NCBI GenBank assembly: GCA_003170825.1
Contig: PMYL01000052.1
Span: 1 to 56,176 of the forward strand
Length of the DNA stretch: 56,176 bases
Direction of reading: 5' to 3'
Source of the DNA: Acidobacteriaceae bacterium
GTDB lineage: Bacteria > Acidobacteriota > Terriglobia > Terriglobales > Acidobacteriaceae
Positions within the stretch are counted from its first letter, which is position 1; each line of letters begins with the position of its first letter. Below the pieces are notes generated by a model. That model saw only the letters and a program-made list of their open reading frames with translations, was not told the origin of the DNA and did not search any database. Shown here one piece after another: positions 23,766 to 33,765 of this stretch. The position numbers were made by a program, and so were the translations under genes.

Positions 23766-25763
23766 ATGTCCCGTATATCACTTTCCGCGCGGCGGCTTAA
23801 CGCGAAACTCATCCGGCACAGAATTATTGGATATCTTTTGGACGGGGCTGCATTTGCCCTTTCTGGAGTCCTCGCATTTGAGCTGCGGCTTGATTTCGCA
23901 CTGCCTGCGAACTACCTCCATCCGATGGAGGTGGCTCTGTGCATTTGGGTCGTCGCAATGTCTGCCGCCTTCATCGCCTTCAAGCTGGACCGAGGGAATT
24001 GGCGGTATACATCCGCCTACGATGCCGTCCGGATTGTCTTAGCAAATTCAGCGGGATCAATACTGGGCGGATCGGTCATATTTCTTCTGCTCGGGCCATG
24101 GGGTATTCCGCGTTCTGTATATGTTCTCGACTGGATGCTTTCCTGCCTATTGACGTTGGGAGGCAGGCTGTTGGCCCGTGTGCTCGTCACCCATCGAATG
24201 TTGCAGCGGAAGACGGAAGGCGACCGGACGAGAGTTTTTATCTACGGCGTGGGCTCAGCGGGGTTGGCGCTCCTTTGGGAACTTCAACAAAACGAGTCTT
24301 TGATGTACGATGTCATAGGGCTGATCGATGACGATCCATCGAAGGCTCACTTGATATTGCAGGGAATACGGGTGTTGGGAACGGGAGAGGATCTCGCGGC
24401 ATTGGCGCGGAAGCACGCCATTAAAAGAGTGCTCATTGCGATCCCATCTGCAACGGGACCGCAAATGGTGCAGATTATGAAGTTCGCCCTCGATGCCGGC
24501 GTGGAATACAAGATGGTGCCCGGTCTGGGAGACCTTGTTGTGGGTGCCGGCTTGGGCAAGCAACTCAAGAATGTAGCGGTAGAAGATTTGTTGGGAAGAA
24601 AGCCAGTACACCTGGACCAGGACAGCATTCGAGAGCGCATTCAGGGAAAGGTCGTCATGGTGACCGGCGCCGCAGGCTCGATAGGGTCAGAGATCTGCCG
24701 GCAGATCGCTCGCTTCGATCCCCTTGCCCTGGTCGGCTTCGATGAGGCCGAAACGCCGCTGTTCCAAATTGACAGGGAATTGCGAAAGACCTTTCCCCAT
24801 TTGCCCTTTCACGCGGAGATTGGTAGCATCACGCACCCTGACACTCTGAGGCGTGTAATGCAGCGCCATCAGCCGTCCATTCTCTATCACGCCGCCGCCT
24901 ACAAACATGTTCCCATGATGGAAAGGCATGTCTTCGCAGCCGTCGAAAACAACATCTTCGGCACATGGCACGTCGCTCAAGCGGCGGTCAACCATGGCGT
25001 CGAGGATTTTGTCATGATTTCCACCGATAAAGCAGTTCGGCCGACCAGCATGATGGGCGCTACGAAGCGCGTGGCGGAGCTGCTGATTCGCGCACTTCAG
25101 AAGGAGAGCGGCACCAAGTTTGTTGCAGTGCGTTTTGGCAACGTGCTAGGGAGCAATGGAAGTGTCGTGCCGATTTTTAAGGAACAGATTGCAGCGGGCG
25201 GTCCTGTGACCGTTACCCACCCGGAAGTGTGCCGTTATTTTATGACCATTCCCGAGGCGGTGCAGCTTGTCTTGCAAGCTTTCTCCATCGGCAAGGGCGG
25301 AGAGGTTTTCGTCCTCGATATGGGTGAGCCTGTAAAAATTGTGGACCTGGCCAGAAATCTCATTCTACTCTCTGGACTCCAGCCCGACAGGGACATCAAG
25401 ATTGACTTCACCGGTCTGCGGCCGGGGGAGAAGTTGTTCGAAGAATTGAATCTGCAGGATGAATATCTGGTCGCGACTTCGCACGCCCAGATCAAGAGCT
25501 ACGTCTGCTCTTTCGACCTCAAGGCAAAACAAATGAGAGCATATCTGCACGACCTGCAGCAGATCAGCAATGAGCAAGATGTCGGCCGTCTTCTCCTGCT
25601 CCTCAAGGAACTGATTCCCGACTACAATCCCGGCTCCCAACTCCTGCGGGCCGCCTTGTCGGTTCAACCAAACCATGCCGAACCAGCCAAAAGTCAGATT
25701 CCTGTCGGGTCGGCCGATAGTATTCTGGCAACTAGTTTCGCACAGGCGACTCGACCGAATTAA
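23766..25763 (+). CDS. Membrane nucleoside-diphosphate-sugar 4,6-dehydratase (WbpM/PglF type)
   Basis: A 665-residue protein. Four N-terminal membrane helices (residues about 15-130) are followed by a CoA-binding-like Rossmann domain (VFIYGVGSAG) and a second Rossmann domain with TGAAGSIGSE for NAD and the modified active-site motif MMGATK, where Met replaces the usual Tyr, as in this family. GNVLGSNGSVVPIF is a family hallmark. It should convert a UDP-HexNAc to its 4-keto-6-deoxy form. I chose the ATG at 23766 because AGGA precedes it. It opens the biosynthetic operon. No matching aminotransferase is in the window, so its product's fate is unclear. Confidence 0.88.
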   Translation: MSRISLSARRLNAKLIRHRIIGYLLDGAAFALSGVLAFELRLDFALPANYLHPMEVALCIWVVAMSAAFIAFKLDRGNWRYTSAYDAVRIVLANSAGSILGGSVIFLLLGPWGIPRSVYVLDWMLSCLLTLGGRLLARVLVTHRMLQRKTEGDRTRVFIYGVGSAGLALLWELQQNESLMYDVIGLIDDDPSKAHLILQGIRVLGTGEDLAALARKHAIKRVLIAIPSATGPQMVQIMKFALDAGVEYKMVPGLGDLVVGAGLGKQLKNVAVEDLLGRKPVHLDQDSIRERIQGKVVMVTGAAGSIGSEICRQIARFDPLALVGFDEAETPLFQIDRELRKTFPHLPFHAEIGSITHPDTLRRVMQRHQPSILYHAAAYKHVPMMERHVFAAVENNIFGTWHVAQAAVNHGVEDFVMISTDKAVRPTSMMGATKRVAELLIRALQKESGTKFVAVRFGNVLGSNGSVVPIFKEQIAAGGPVTVTHPEVCRYFMTIPEAVQLVLQAFSIGKGGEVFVLDMGEPVKIVDLARNLILLSGLQPDRDIKIDFTGLRPGEKLFEELNLQDEYLVATSHAQIKSYVCSFDLKAKQMRAYLHDLQQISNEQDVGRLLLLLKELIPDYNPGSQLLRAALSVQPNHAEPAKSQIPVGSADSILATSFAQATRPN

Positions 25764-25901
25764 CGGCTTTCAAAACAGCGTGGCGCAGGAACGAACGCAA
25801 CAGGTGGGGATTTGATCAGATGGAGCTGCATTCCTTGCATTCTGTAACTCAAATAGGCGACACCATGGACGAATGGGTTGCCGTATCTTTAAGGATACCA
25901 A

Positions 25902-28286
25902 TTGAGTAATTACGAAGTTTCCCACCCAGGAGATGAAGCGCCGATGGGCTCCACGGGCACACCGGTCCACCATCAGTTTGCCAATGCCAGTTCGCTGCAT
26001 AATCTCCTCCGCGTCTTGACGAGACGCAGCAAATGGATCATCGGATCGATTGTGATCTGTGTGTTGTTGGCCATTATCGTCACGCTGATGACGAAGCCCA
26101 CATATCAGGCGACTGCAACGATTGAGTTGAATAAGAACAGCAGTTCCCTTGATTTAGGACTTGGGGATATGTTGTCTCAGGGGTTGACTGGGGGCGCGGA
26201 CACTCTGATGACGGATATGCAGACAGAGACCGCGATTCTTCAGAGCGACTCACTCGCCATGGCCGTGATTGAGCACCTCAAACTGGCCTCGCAGCCTCAG
26301 TTTGTCGCCAAGGGCAGTGCGGCTCGCGAAGAGATGTCCGAGCAGGGATTGCCGCTCGAACGATCGCCACGCACGCGGACGAGGTTGTTGAAGGTATTCG
26401 GGAAGTATTTGAAAGTTCAGCCGGCGCGTGGAACCCGTCTGATTCAGGTTACTTACGAGAGTCACGATCTGGAGCAGGCAGCGCAGATTGCAAACGCCTT
26501 GATCGACGCCTACAAGAGTCAGTACCGCCAGTCCCACTATGATGCGACGACGGAGACCTCGGACTGGTTGACGAAGCAGTTGTCGGATCTCAAGGCCAAC
26601 GTCGAGGATTCGGAGAAGAAGCTTACCGATTTTGAAAAAGAGTCTGGGATTCTCAGCTTGAACATGATGATACCGACAGATTCAGAGAAGGGCTCCAACG
26701 GCGGGGGCGGAGAAATCCATAGCGTCATTATCCAGAAGCTCGACGCACTGAATGCCGAGTTGACCGAGGCCGAGGCGAATCGCATAGAGAAGGAGGCAAT
26801 TTATCGCCTTGTGCAAACCGGAAATGAAGATGTGATCGTCGGTCTTGCAAGCGACTCTTTGGCTCAGCAAGGAAGATCGATGGTACTCACGCAAGGGGGA
26901 GGGGTATCGAACCTCCAGCAACTACGGCAGCAGCAAAGTCTCCTGAAGGTCAATCTAGCCGAGGTATCGACAACGTATGGGGAGAATAACCGTCACCTCA
27001 AGGACATTCAAACGCAGATACGTGCGCTAGATGAGCAAATTCATCAGGAATTGCAGGCGATCACCAAACGCGCCCAGGCGGATTTCCAGTTGGCGCAACA
27101 AACTGAAGGCGGAATTCAACGGCAGTTCGACCAGCAGCAGATGGCGGCAAGTAAGCTCAATGAGAAAGCGGTACAGTTCGCAGTATTGAGCCAGGAGGCT
27201 TTCTCGCGCAAGAGACTGTATGAGGATCTCTACACCAAGCTGCAGGAAGCAAATGTTTCCGCGGGCGTCAAAGCTACGAATATCACCATTGTCAATCCCG
27301 CCCGCTCGCAATCCGTTCCTGTCCGTCCCAAGCGCATCAATAATATAGCGCTCGGGATGTTAGTAGGGATATTCGTTGGGCTTGCCACCGCTTATACCGC
27401 CGATACCTTCGACCGGACACTGAGGGGTCCTTTGGAGGTGGAAGAGATTACCGGAATTCCGGTGATCGGCGTCATCCCGAGTTTCGAGGAGTCGGCTAGG
27501 CCCTACGGGTCGCGACGACGGAAAGAAAGAAGCAAGGAAGTTACAGAAAGTCTCCCTGCTCAGAATTCCGTCTGGATGCTGACTCACCCCGAATCTGCCG
27601 CCGCGGAGGCTTTCCGGGCTCTCCGCACCTCCATTATGCTTTCTCGCCCTGGAGGGGGGCCGAAAATCATCCTGGTTACCAGTTGCATTCCCGGAGAAGG
27701 CAAGACGACCGTCACAACCAATTTGGCCGTTGCCTTCGCGCAGCATGACAAGAAGGTGATCATCATTGAGGCCGACATGCGCCGGCCGAGGATGAAGCAC
27801 GCTTTCGATGTCGACAACAAAGTCGGGCTCAGCAACGTGCTGGCCGGCACACATACCAGCGATGAGGCGATTTTTCGCGGAGTACAGGTTCCTACGTTGG
27901 ATGTCCTGCCAGCAGGGCCGCATCCGCCGATGCCGTCCGAGATCCTGGGGTCGAGGGCTTTCGACGAACTGCTGGGGCAACTTCGCTCACGGTATGACAT
28001 TGTCCTGATCGACAGTCCTCCAGCGCTGCTGGTCACGGACGCTGTTTCAATCTCGACGAAGTCGGACGCTACCGTTTGGGTCGCTCAGGCAGGCGTTGTC
28101 ACCCGGCCGCAGCTTGCCCGCGCCGCCAATCTCATTGAGCGCAATGGGATGCCGGTGATTGGCTTCATTGTGAATCGAATGACCAGAAGGGTGGCTGGGT
28201 ATGGGTACGAGTATGGGTACGAGTATGGGTACGAGTACGGTAACCATGGTTCCTACGGTGAGGAGAAGAATTCACATGACGCGTAA
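25902..28286 (+). CDS. Polysaccharide co-polymerase/tyrosine autokinase (Wzc-like BY-kinase)
   Basis: A 794-residue inner-membrane protein. It has a Wzz-like N-terminal domain with a first helix (WIIGSIVICVLLAIIVTL), a long periplasmic coiled-coil region, a second helix after PVRPKRINN, and a cytoplasmic BY-kinase domain with Walker A CIPGEGKTT (K601), Walker A' EADMRRPR and Walker B LIDSPPALL. The C-terminus has a cluster of eight Tyr, seven of them in a stretch partly encoded by a 12-base tandem repeat (28203-28238); such clusters are autophosphorylated to control chain length and export. The start is a TTG at 25902 with AAGGAT; ATG at 25944 is an alternative. It overlaps the export gene by 11 bases. 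Confidence 0.9.
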   Translation: MSNYEVSHPGDEAPMGSTGTPVHHQFANASSLHNLLRVLTRRSKWIIGSIVICVLLAIIVTLMTKPTYQATATIELNKNSSSLDLGLGDMLSQGLTGGADTLMTDMQTETAILQSDSLAMAVIEHLKLASQPQFVAKGSAAREEMSEQGLPLERSPRTRTRLLKVFGKYLKVQPARGTRLIQVTYESHDLEQAAQIANALIDAYKSQYRQSHYDATTETSDWLTKQLSDLKANVEDSEKKLTDFEKESGILSLNMMIPTDSEKGSNGGGGEIHSVIIQKLDALNAELTEAEANRIEKEAIYRLVQTGNEDVIVGLASDSLAQQGRSMVLTQGGGVSNLQQLRQQQSLLKVNLAEVSTTYGENNRHLKDIQTQIRALDEQIHQELQAITKRAQADFQLAQQTEGGIQRQFDQQQMAASKLNEKAVQFAVLSQEAFSRKRLYEDLYTKLQEANVSAGVKATNITIVNPARSQSVPVRPKRINNIALGMLVGIFVGLATAYTADTFDRTLRGPLEVEEITGIPVIGVIPSFEESARPYGSRRRKERSKEVTESLPAQNSVWMLTHPESAAAEAFRALRTSIMLSRPGGGPKIILVTSCIPGEGKTTVTTNLAVAFAQHDKKVIIIEADMRRPRMKHAFDVDNKVGLSNVLAGTHTSDEAIFRGVQVPTLDVLPAGPHPPMPSEILGSRAFDELLGQLRSRYDIVLIDSPPALLVTDAVSISTKSDATVWVAQAGVVTRPQLARAANLIERNGMPVIGFIVNRMTRRVAGYGYEYGYEYGYEYGNHGSYGEEKNSHDA
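28203..28238 (+). repeat. 12-bp tandem repeat encoding the kinase Tyr tail
   Basis: Three copies of GGGTACGAGTAT (the last ending in C) encode repeated Gly-Tyr-Glu-Tyr near the C-terminus of the tyrosine autokinase. The unit is a multiple of three, so slippage would change the number of Tyr without breaking the frame. Confidence 0.9.
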
Positions 28287-29289
28287 ATCTTTCCGTGCAA
28301 TGCTCGTTACAACCGTGCTTCTTTTTCCCTTTGCCGAGCCAGCCGTTGCCCAAATCGATATGCAGCAAAGGATTGGTTCTCAGAGTGGCGCGACTACGAA
28401 TCGAAACCGGCCAGACGCTGCCACAATGCGCAATTCCGGCTTGGCGCTAGTGCCCGCGGATTTCGCCCAGTTGAAACTGGCTCCTGGATTTCTCTTGAGC
28501 TTGAACGTTCTCGACGATCCAGATTTTGCAGGACGCTTTCGCATCGACCAGCAAGGCGATATCGCACTGCCCATACTGGGGACAATGCACGTTGCCGGAG
28601 AAGATGCTTCTGAGGCAAGACTCCAGATCCAGAAAAGGCTCTTGGAGGATAAGATTCTAAAAGATCCTCAAGTCGATTTGACAGTACTGGAATATACGGC
28701 GCCCGAGGTGACGATCATCGGAGAAGTGACTAGCCCGGGCAAGTATCCTTTGCTGGTTCCGCGCAAGCTAGTGGACGTTTTGGCAATTGCGGGGGGAACT
28801 ACAATCACGGCCGGCAATGAAGTTCAGATCACGCGCGGTAGTGCCGACGCCGAACAGGTTCTGGTCCACTTTTCGAAAGCCACGAATCCAAAGGCAGTCG
28901 AGGATGTACTCGTGTATCCCGGCGACACCGTACAGGTGAAGCGCGCAGGAATTGTCTACGTGCTGGGCGCGGTCACGCGGCCAGGCGGGTATGTGATGCA
29001 GGAGGAGGGTACGCTTACTGTACTGCAAGCTATCTCGCTGGCGAATGGAACAACGCTGCCGGCGTCGGTCGGCGCCATTCATCTTCTGCGTCGGAATGCC
29101 GATGGCACAGAGGTTGACATAGCACTGCCACTCAACAAGATGCAGCACGGGCAAAGCACTGATTTGAAACTGCAAGCAACCGACGTGCTATATGTGCCGA
29201 CGAGCAAGATCAAGTCAACCGTTATAAACGGTGCGTCTATCCTGGCCGCAGCAACCTCAGCCTCCATTTACGCCGCGGTGATTTACTAA
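28276..29289 (+). CDS. Polysaccharide export outer-membrane protein (Wza-like)
   Basis: A 337-residue protein. The ATG at 28276 follows GAGGAGAAG and begins a signal peptide ending near AVAQ; no lipobox Cys is visible, unlike classical Wza. The polysaccharide-export domain starts around LAPGFLLSLNVLDDPDFAG and is followed by two SLBB-like segments (EVTIIGEVTSPGKYPLL and IVYVLGAVTRPGGYVMQ). A C-terminal hydrophobic stretch (INGASILAAATSASIYAAVI) may sit in the outer membrane. It should form the exit channel for the EPS and pair with the co-polymerase encoded immediately upstream. Confidence 0.88.
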   Translation: MTRKSFRAMLVTTVLLFPFAEPAVAQIDMQQRIGSQSGATTNRNRPDAATMRNSGLALVPADFAQLKLAPGFLLSLNVLDDPDFAGRFRIDQQGDIALPILGTMHVAGEDASEARLQIQKRLLEDKILKDPQVDLTVLEYTAPEVTIIGEVTSPGKYPLLVPRKLVDVLAIAGGTTITAGNEVQITRGSADAEQVLVHFSKATNPKAVEDVLVYPGDTVQVKRAGIVYVLGAVTRPGGYVMQEEGTLTVLQAISLANGTTLPASVGAIHLLRRNADGTEVDIALPLNKMQHGQSTDLKLQATDVLYVPTSKIKSTVINGASILAAATSASIYAAVIY

Positions 29290-29594
29290 ACACGACGACA
29301 TAAATAGTGCAGGAAGATAGGGTTTTGCCGGCCAGGTTCCTCTTCGCGATGTATACACCGGAACAGGCGCTGGCGTGAATGAGGAACAGCCTTTTTGCCG
29401 CTTGAACCCTGGAGTCGGTCAAGCAGAGTGTAATCGTGGAAGTCGATGGCGTGGAGATTGTCCAGTGTGTCTTGGTCTTACTGCGCATTCGGCGGTTCGA
29501 GGAACAGAGACATCTGATAGTGATTAGGCGAAAGCATGGTATAGCATCCGGTTCTGAGCCAACAACGGGACCGGCAAAGCACGCAACTTCCCGT
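29290..29594. other. Gap between export and flippase genes
   Basis: A 305-base interval. The flippase frame is open back to a GTG at 29436, but that part reads as noise and has no ribosome binding site. No promoter, terminator or repeat was recognised. Confidence 0.35.
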
Positions 29595-31124
29595 ATGCTT
29601 CGGGCCAGCCTGTTCAAGAACAGCGCTCTGATGATGGCGTGCCGGGTTGCCGCCATGCTGGTCATGCTCGTGACGGTTCCGTTCGTCATCGGCAAACTCG
29701 GGCTGATCGGATACGGAAGCTGGGAAGTTCTACTGTCTGTCTCGACCATCACAACGATCTTTCAGAACACTCTCGGGGGAACACTGCTTTGGCGTGTTTC
29801 TTCAGCTTATGGCAAGGGGGACCAGGCCGAGATCAGGCGCCTCCCTCGCCTCGGGATTACGGCTACCCTGGCGGTGTTCTCCGTGGCCTTTCCTGCCGTG
29901 CTTATCGCCAGGCATTTCCTAGTCCAGTTATTCCACATCCCTCTGGAACTGCGCCCCAGCGCGGTGGTGATCCTGCCTTGCATCATCGGTGTGGCCGTTC
30001 TGGGTGGGATGAACGAGTCGCTCGCCGCGGTTTTGCGCGGAAGTCAGGAAGCAGGCTACACCTCCGTTGTCCAAACGCTGGCCGGCTTCATGAACGCCGC
30101 AGTTCTCCTCATCGGCCTGTCGAGAGGCGCCGGGCTCTGGAGCCTGCTTGCAGGCTATGCCACAGCGGCTCTGGCAACGGGAATCGGATACTACCTGAGA
30201 GCCTCCTATCTTTACGGCTGGTTCGATATCCGGCCCAAGGTGCCAACGCGCCAGGATGTGCTGGTGACGCGGCGCTATATGGGCCTTCTGTCCATAGGAT
30301 TCTTCTCCTCGCTGTTGCGCGGCGAGACCGACAAACTGGTGCTCGCCGGTTTCGCTTCCCCTGTCTGGGTTGGTGTCTACGCGATCGCCGCAAGGATGTC
30401 TTCCCTCGTCATGGAGTCCAGCAACTTTTTCTACACTCCGACCATCGCGGCCACCGGCGCCATGAACGCTAGAGGAGATTGGCAGGGAGTGAAAGACCTC
30501 TATGTTACGATGTCTGCGGTCTTTCCCGTAGCAGCGGGCCTTGTCAGTGTGCTCGTCCTCTCTATGTATGACCGCCTGACAGTACTCTGGCTTGGCAGAG
30601 GTGTGCCGGGGATCGCTCCGATCCTCTTTCTCGTTGTCGCAGGCAACGCCATCGCGGTAATACTGACCGGATCGGGAACCTCGATCTGCAAGGGGCTTGG
30701 CAAGTTGGAGGCTGAAACTACCTACGTGATCACCAGCCTTATCCTCAACATCATCCTTACCATTGTGCTGGTAATGGCTGTGGGAGCGATCGGTACGGTG
30801 ATCGCGTCCACGGTTTCATGGGCTATCGGAGCGGTCCTCTTCATCGTGCTGCTGCATCGCCGCTTCGACCTTCCCCTCAAGGGGACATACCGCAGCATCG
30901 GCGCGTTACTTTATGTCGCCGCGGTTGTGGTTGGCGCGAGAGCTTTGATTCCCGTCTACGGAAGTAACGCGGACCGGCTGCAGGCATTGTTCTCCGCGCT
31001 CAAGTTCGGAACGGCTATCGGACTTGCTTACCTCTTGCCTTTCATCCTGATGAATGCAAAGGCCATCAGGAACCGGATACGGCCGCTGATGTTCCGCAGT
31101 GCAGGAAGCGAGGGGCAATGCTGA
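29595..31124 (+). CDS. wzx: Wzx-type polysaccharide flippase
   Basis: A 509-residue membrane protein with about 12-14 helices and the pattern of the oligosaccharide flippase/MATE-like superfamily (LFKNSALMMACRVAAMLVML at the start, PFVIGKLGLIGYGSWEVL, and a C-terminal pair ending before FRSAGSEGQC). It would move the lipid-linked repeat unit across the inner membrane. The start is uncertain: ATG at 29595 is chosen because the flippase profile begins there. Its last bases overlap the polymerase gene by seven. Confidence 0.82.
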   Translation: MLRASLFKNSALMMACRVAAMLVMLVTVPFVIGKLGLIGYGSWEVLLSVSTITTIFQNTLGGTLLWRVSSAYGKGDQAEIRRLPRLGITATLAVFSVAFPAVLIARHFLVQLFHIPLELRPSAVVILPCIIGVAVLGGMNESLAAVLRGSQEAGYTSVVQTLAGFMNAAVLLIGLSRGAGLWSLLAGYATAALATGIGYYLRASYLYGWFDIRPKVPTRQDVLVTRRYMGLLSIGFFSSLLRGETDKLVLAGFASPVWVGVYAIAARMSSLVMESSNFFYTPTIAATGAMNARGDWQGVKDLYVTMSAVFPVAAGLVSVLVLSMYDRLTVLWLGRGVPGIAPILFLVVAGNAIAVILTGSGTSICKGLGKLEAETTYVITSLILNIILTIVLVMAVGAIGTVIASTVSWAIGAVLFIVLLHRRFDLPLKGTYRSIGALLYVAAVVVGARALIPVYGSNADRLQALFSALKFGTAIGLAYLLPFILMNAKAIRNRIRPLMFRSAGSEGQC

Positions 31125-32470
31125 TGCCTGCGCAACCAATAGCTATGGGGCATCGCGAAGGTTGGATGCCGAACACCGTTCGCTACTTCCCAATTGTGTT
31201 CTTCGAAGCCTTCCTGACCTTTACTGTCGTTGTCTTTGCATTTGGTCCGTGGGATTGGCCAGTTACGAACCCAGTCACGCTCTATTCATTCCTGCTCATC
31301 AATCAGCTCGCTCTGCTTTTCGGATATGTTGGGGCCGTCCGGGGCCGCCGACCATCGGCTTTCAACCTGATTTTGACGCCTAAGGAACTGGTATGGCCTT
31401 GTGCCGTGACCACCATCCTGATGATTGTGCCGACGGCGATGGTGCGGACAGGCGGAGAAATCAATTTTCTTCGTGCTCTGACAAACCCTGGGCAGGCTTA
31501 CGATTTCACCAACAATGCGGCTCATAACGCCGCTCCCACGATTTGGGAATACGTTCGGATAGTCCTTTCGCCCCTGATTTGGCCGTTGCTGCCTCTTGCG
31601 GCAGTGTTCTGGAATAAGCTGAGCCCCACACTGAAAGTCTTGGCGGTTCTGGGAATTGTAGGTAATGCAGCGATCTATTTTCTGCAGGGCACGAACAAGG
31701 GCATCGTTGATCTTCTGATTCTCATGCCGTGGCTGCTTATCCTTCGACACAAGAATCTGGCGCAGATACTTCAACCGAAGCGTGTTCTTCGCTTCTTACT
31801 GATGTTCACTATCGCCGGCGCCCTGTTCTTGCCCTATCTCGGACTCAATATTGTCGGCAGGGGATCGACTGGAACCATTGGTGCCGTCGGCATTCGAGGA
31901 GCAGGTTCAGTTCAACCGGAGCCGATCCAGATTCCCGGCTTCAATGGTCCTCTGGCAAACGCGTACAATGATGGCGCGACTGCGTTGGCATCCTATGTAG
32001 GTCAAGGCTATTACGGGCTCTCCCTTGCCTTGCAAGAACCGTTTGAGTGGACGTATGGCGTTGGTCATTCACCGTTCTTCTCCTGGCTTGCAGAAAAGGC
32101 CATGGGTATGCGACTTCATGAAATCGATTATTCGACCTACCCTTGGAGGGTAGATCGGGACTTTGGCTGGAAAGCCGATGTTCAATGGATTAGTTTCTAT
32201 CCTTGGTTTGCAAGCGATGTGACATTCTTTGGGGTACCATTCATCGTATTCTTGTTTGGTCGGTTGCTCGGGCTGACTTGGCTTGATGCAATCGGAGGTA
32301 ACCCAGCGGCAGTGGTTGTCTTCAGCCTGACGGCTTTAACGCTATATTACACCAGTGCAAACGCACAGGTATTCCGGTTGGCGGAAACGGTTTGCCCCTT
32401 CTATTTTTACCTTTTATGGTGGATGCAGTCTGCTAAGAATGATGGGCCGAAGAGAGAGTATGTGCGCTAA
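31118..32470 (+). CDS. wzy: Wzy-type polysaccharide polymerase candidate
   Basis: A 450-residue protein with about ten predicted membrane helices and a large periplasmic loop (about residues 240-350, rich in Gly, Tyr and Trp, including FSWLAEKAMGM and DFGWKADVQWISFYPWF). This topology is that of O-antigen/EPS polymerases, whose sequences are too variable for a motif-based call. Position between the flippase and the glycosyltransferases supports the role. GAGGGGC precedes the ATG; the gene overlaps wzx by seven bases and the next glycosyltransferase by eleven. Confidence 0.7.
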   Translation: MLMPAQPIAMGHREGWMPNTVRYFPIVFFEAFLTFTVVVFAFGPWDWPVTNPVTLYSFLLINQLALLFGYVGAVRGRRPSAFNLILTPKELVWPCAVTTILMIVPTAMVRTGGEINFLRALTNPGQAYDFTNNAAHNAAPTIWEYVRIVLSPLIWPLLPLAAVFWNKLSPTLKVLAVLGIVGNAAIYFLQGTNKGIVDLLILMPWLLILRHKNLAQILQPKRVLRFLLMFTIAGALFLPYLGLNIVGRGSTGTIGAVGIRGAGSVQPEPIQIPGFNGPLANAYNDGATALASYVGQGYYGLSLALQEPFEWTYGVGHSPFFSWLAEKAMGMRLHEIDYSTYPWRVDRDFGWKADVQWISFYPWFASDVTFFGVPFIVFLFGRLLGLTWLDAIGGNPAAVVVFSLTALTLYYTSANAQVFRLAETVCPFYFYLLWWMQSAKNDGPKREYVR

Positions 32471-33764
32471 ACACTTTCCCAGAGTATTGATGATCTGCTC
32501 GCACAGCCTGAATTACAAGAGCGGTACAGGAATTGTCTATTCCAACTTATTTAGAGGCTGGCCGCTCGATTCGCTTGCTCAAATTCATGTCGATCTGCCC
32601 GGTCCCGACGCAGATATATGCAAGATCAGCCGGCAGATGTCCGTTGACAACGTTCCTCTGGACCGGACATTCCGGAAGATGCTTGGGCAAAAGTGTGTGG
32701 CAGCTTTGGGTCGGCCAGAGCCGCCGTCTTCCTCGCCAGATTTGGAAGCCAGTGAAAATGGGATTGCCTCTTGGCGCCTCCGGCTGCGCATGATATTGAG
32801 CGCCTGGACAGATTGCGTCCCCTATCGTCTTGACCCGGATTTTTTGAATTGGCTCAAAGAGTTTTCACCCCAAGTAATCGTTTCGAATCTCGGAAGCATA
32901 CGCCAGATTGGATTGGTGCAGCAGATTTCAGCCATAACAAATGCGCAGATTGTACCGTTCATGAACGACGATTGGCCGCTGACAACCTATCAAGGCGATC
33001 TCTGGATGGCGCCTCCCCGGTGGCTGCTCCTCCATAGGCTGCGCAAACTAATGCGGGATGTCTCCGTAGGCGGCGCAGTGAGCATCGATATGGCTAATGA
33101 ATATAGGGAGCGGTACGGCGTTCGCTTTGAGCCGTTTCTGTATTGTGTGGATGCGCCCTTGCTCCCCCCTCCTCCACCCGGCGGCGATGTCGTTCACTTT
33201 TGCTATGTTGGTAATCTTCATCTAGATCGGTGGCGTTCGCTGCTTGAGATCGGAGAATGCCTACAGGAGTTGCTAAGCACGGGACTGCGCGCCAAACTGC
33301 TTGTGTATGCCCCAGCGGAGCATTTGCGAAAATATGGCCGAAAACTATCAGGTATTTCGGCAATTGAGTTGATGGGGACATTGGGGGCCGGAGAGGTTCC
33401 TGAAGCTCTCCGGCGCAGTCATGTGCTTGTTCATGTTGAGTCGTTTCATCGCAGAATGAGAAGATATACGCGCCTCTCCTTTTCCACGAAACTACCCCAG
33501 TATCTTGCGGCCGGACGGCTAGTACTGGCATACGGGCCAGAGGAACTGGCATCCTGCCGATATGTTCGTGAGACAGGCAGTGGCCTGTTGGTCGGGCAGC
33601 AGAATCGCCAGTTGCTGCGTGATACGTTACTGAAGATTCTTTCCTGCCCTGACAACCGAATGGAAATGGGGGAATCTGCATGGCGCACGGCGCGATTGAG
33701 CCACGAACCTGTGGCCATGCGGGAGAGATTTCGTATGCTGCTTGCAAATGTGGAAAGGAAATAA
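32460..33764 (+). CDS. Glycosyltransferase, GT-B fold
   Basis: A 434-residue cytoplasmic protein. It starts with RVLMICSHSLNYKSGTGIVY, typical of the N-terminal domain of GT4-like enzymes, and its second domain includes VVHFCYVGNLHLDRWRSLL, LMGTLGAGEVPEALRRSHV and STKLPQYLAAGRLVLAYGP, the sugar-nucleotide-binding half. It is unlike the other three transferases of the locus. It probably adds one sugar to the lipid-linked repeat; donor and linkage are unknown. It is translated from an overlap with wzy and followed by one base before the epimerase gene. Confidence 0.75.
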   Translation: MCAKHFPRVLMICSHSLNYKSGTGIVYSNLFRGWPLDSLAQIHVDLPGPDADICKISRQMSVDNVPLDRTFRKMLGQKCVAALGRPEPPSSSPDLEASENGIASWRLRLRMILSAWTDCVPYRLDPDFLNWLKEFSPQVIVSNLGSIRQIGLVQQISAITNAQIVPFMNDDWPLTTYQGDLWMAPPRWLLLHRLRKLMRDVSVGGAVSIDMANEYRERYGVRFEPFLYCVDAPLLPPPPPGGDVVHFCYVGNLHLDRWRSLLEIGECLQELLSTGLRAKLLVYAPAEHLRKYGRKLSGISAIELMGTLGAGEVPEALRRSHVLVHVESFHRRMRRYTRLSFSTKLPQYLAAGRLVLAYGPEELASCRYVRETGSGLLVGQQNRQLLRDTLLKILSCPDNRMEMGESAWRTARLSHEPVAMRERFRMLLANVERK

Positions 33765-33765
33765 A

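Noticed and set aside
29436..29594. N-terminal extension of the flippase from a GTG at 29436
   Set aside because: No ribosome binding site and the sequence does not look like a membrane-protein start; the profile begins near 29595.
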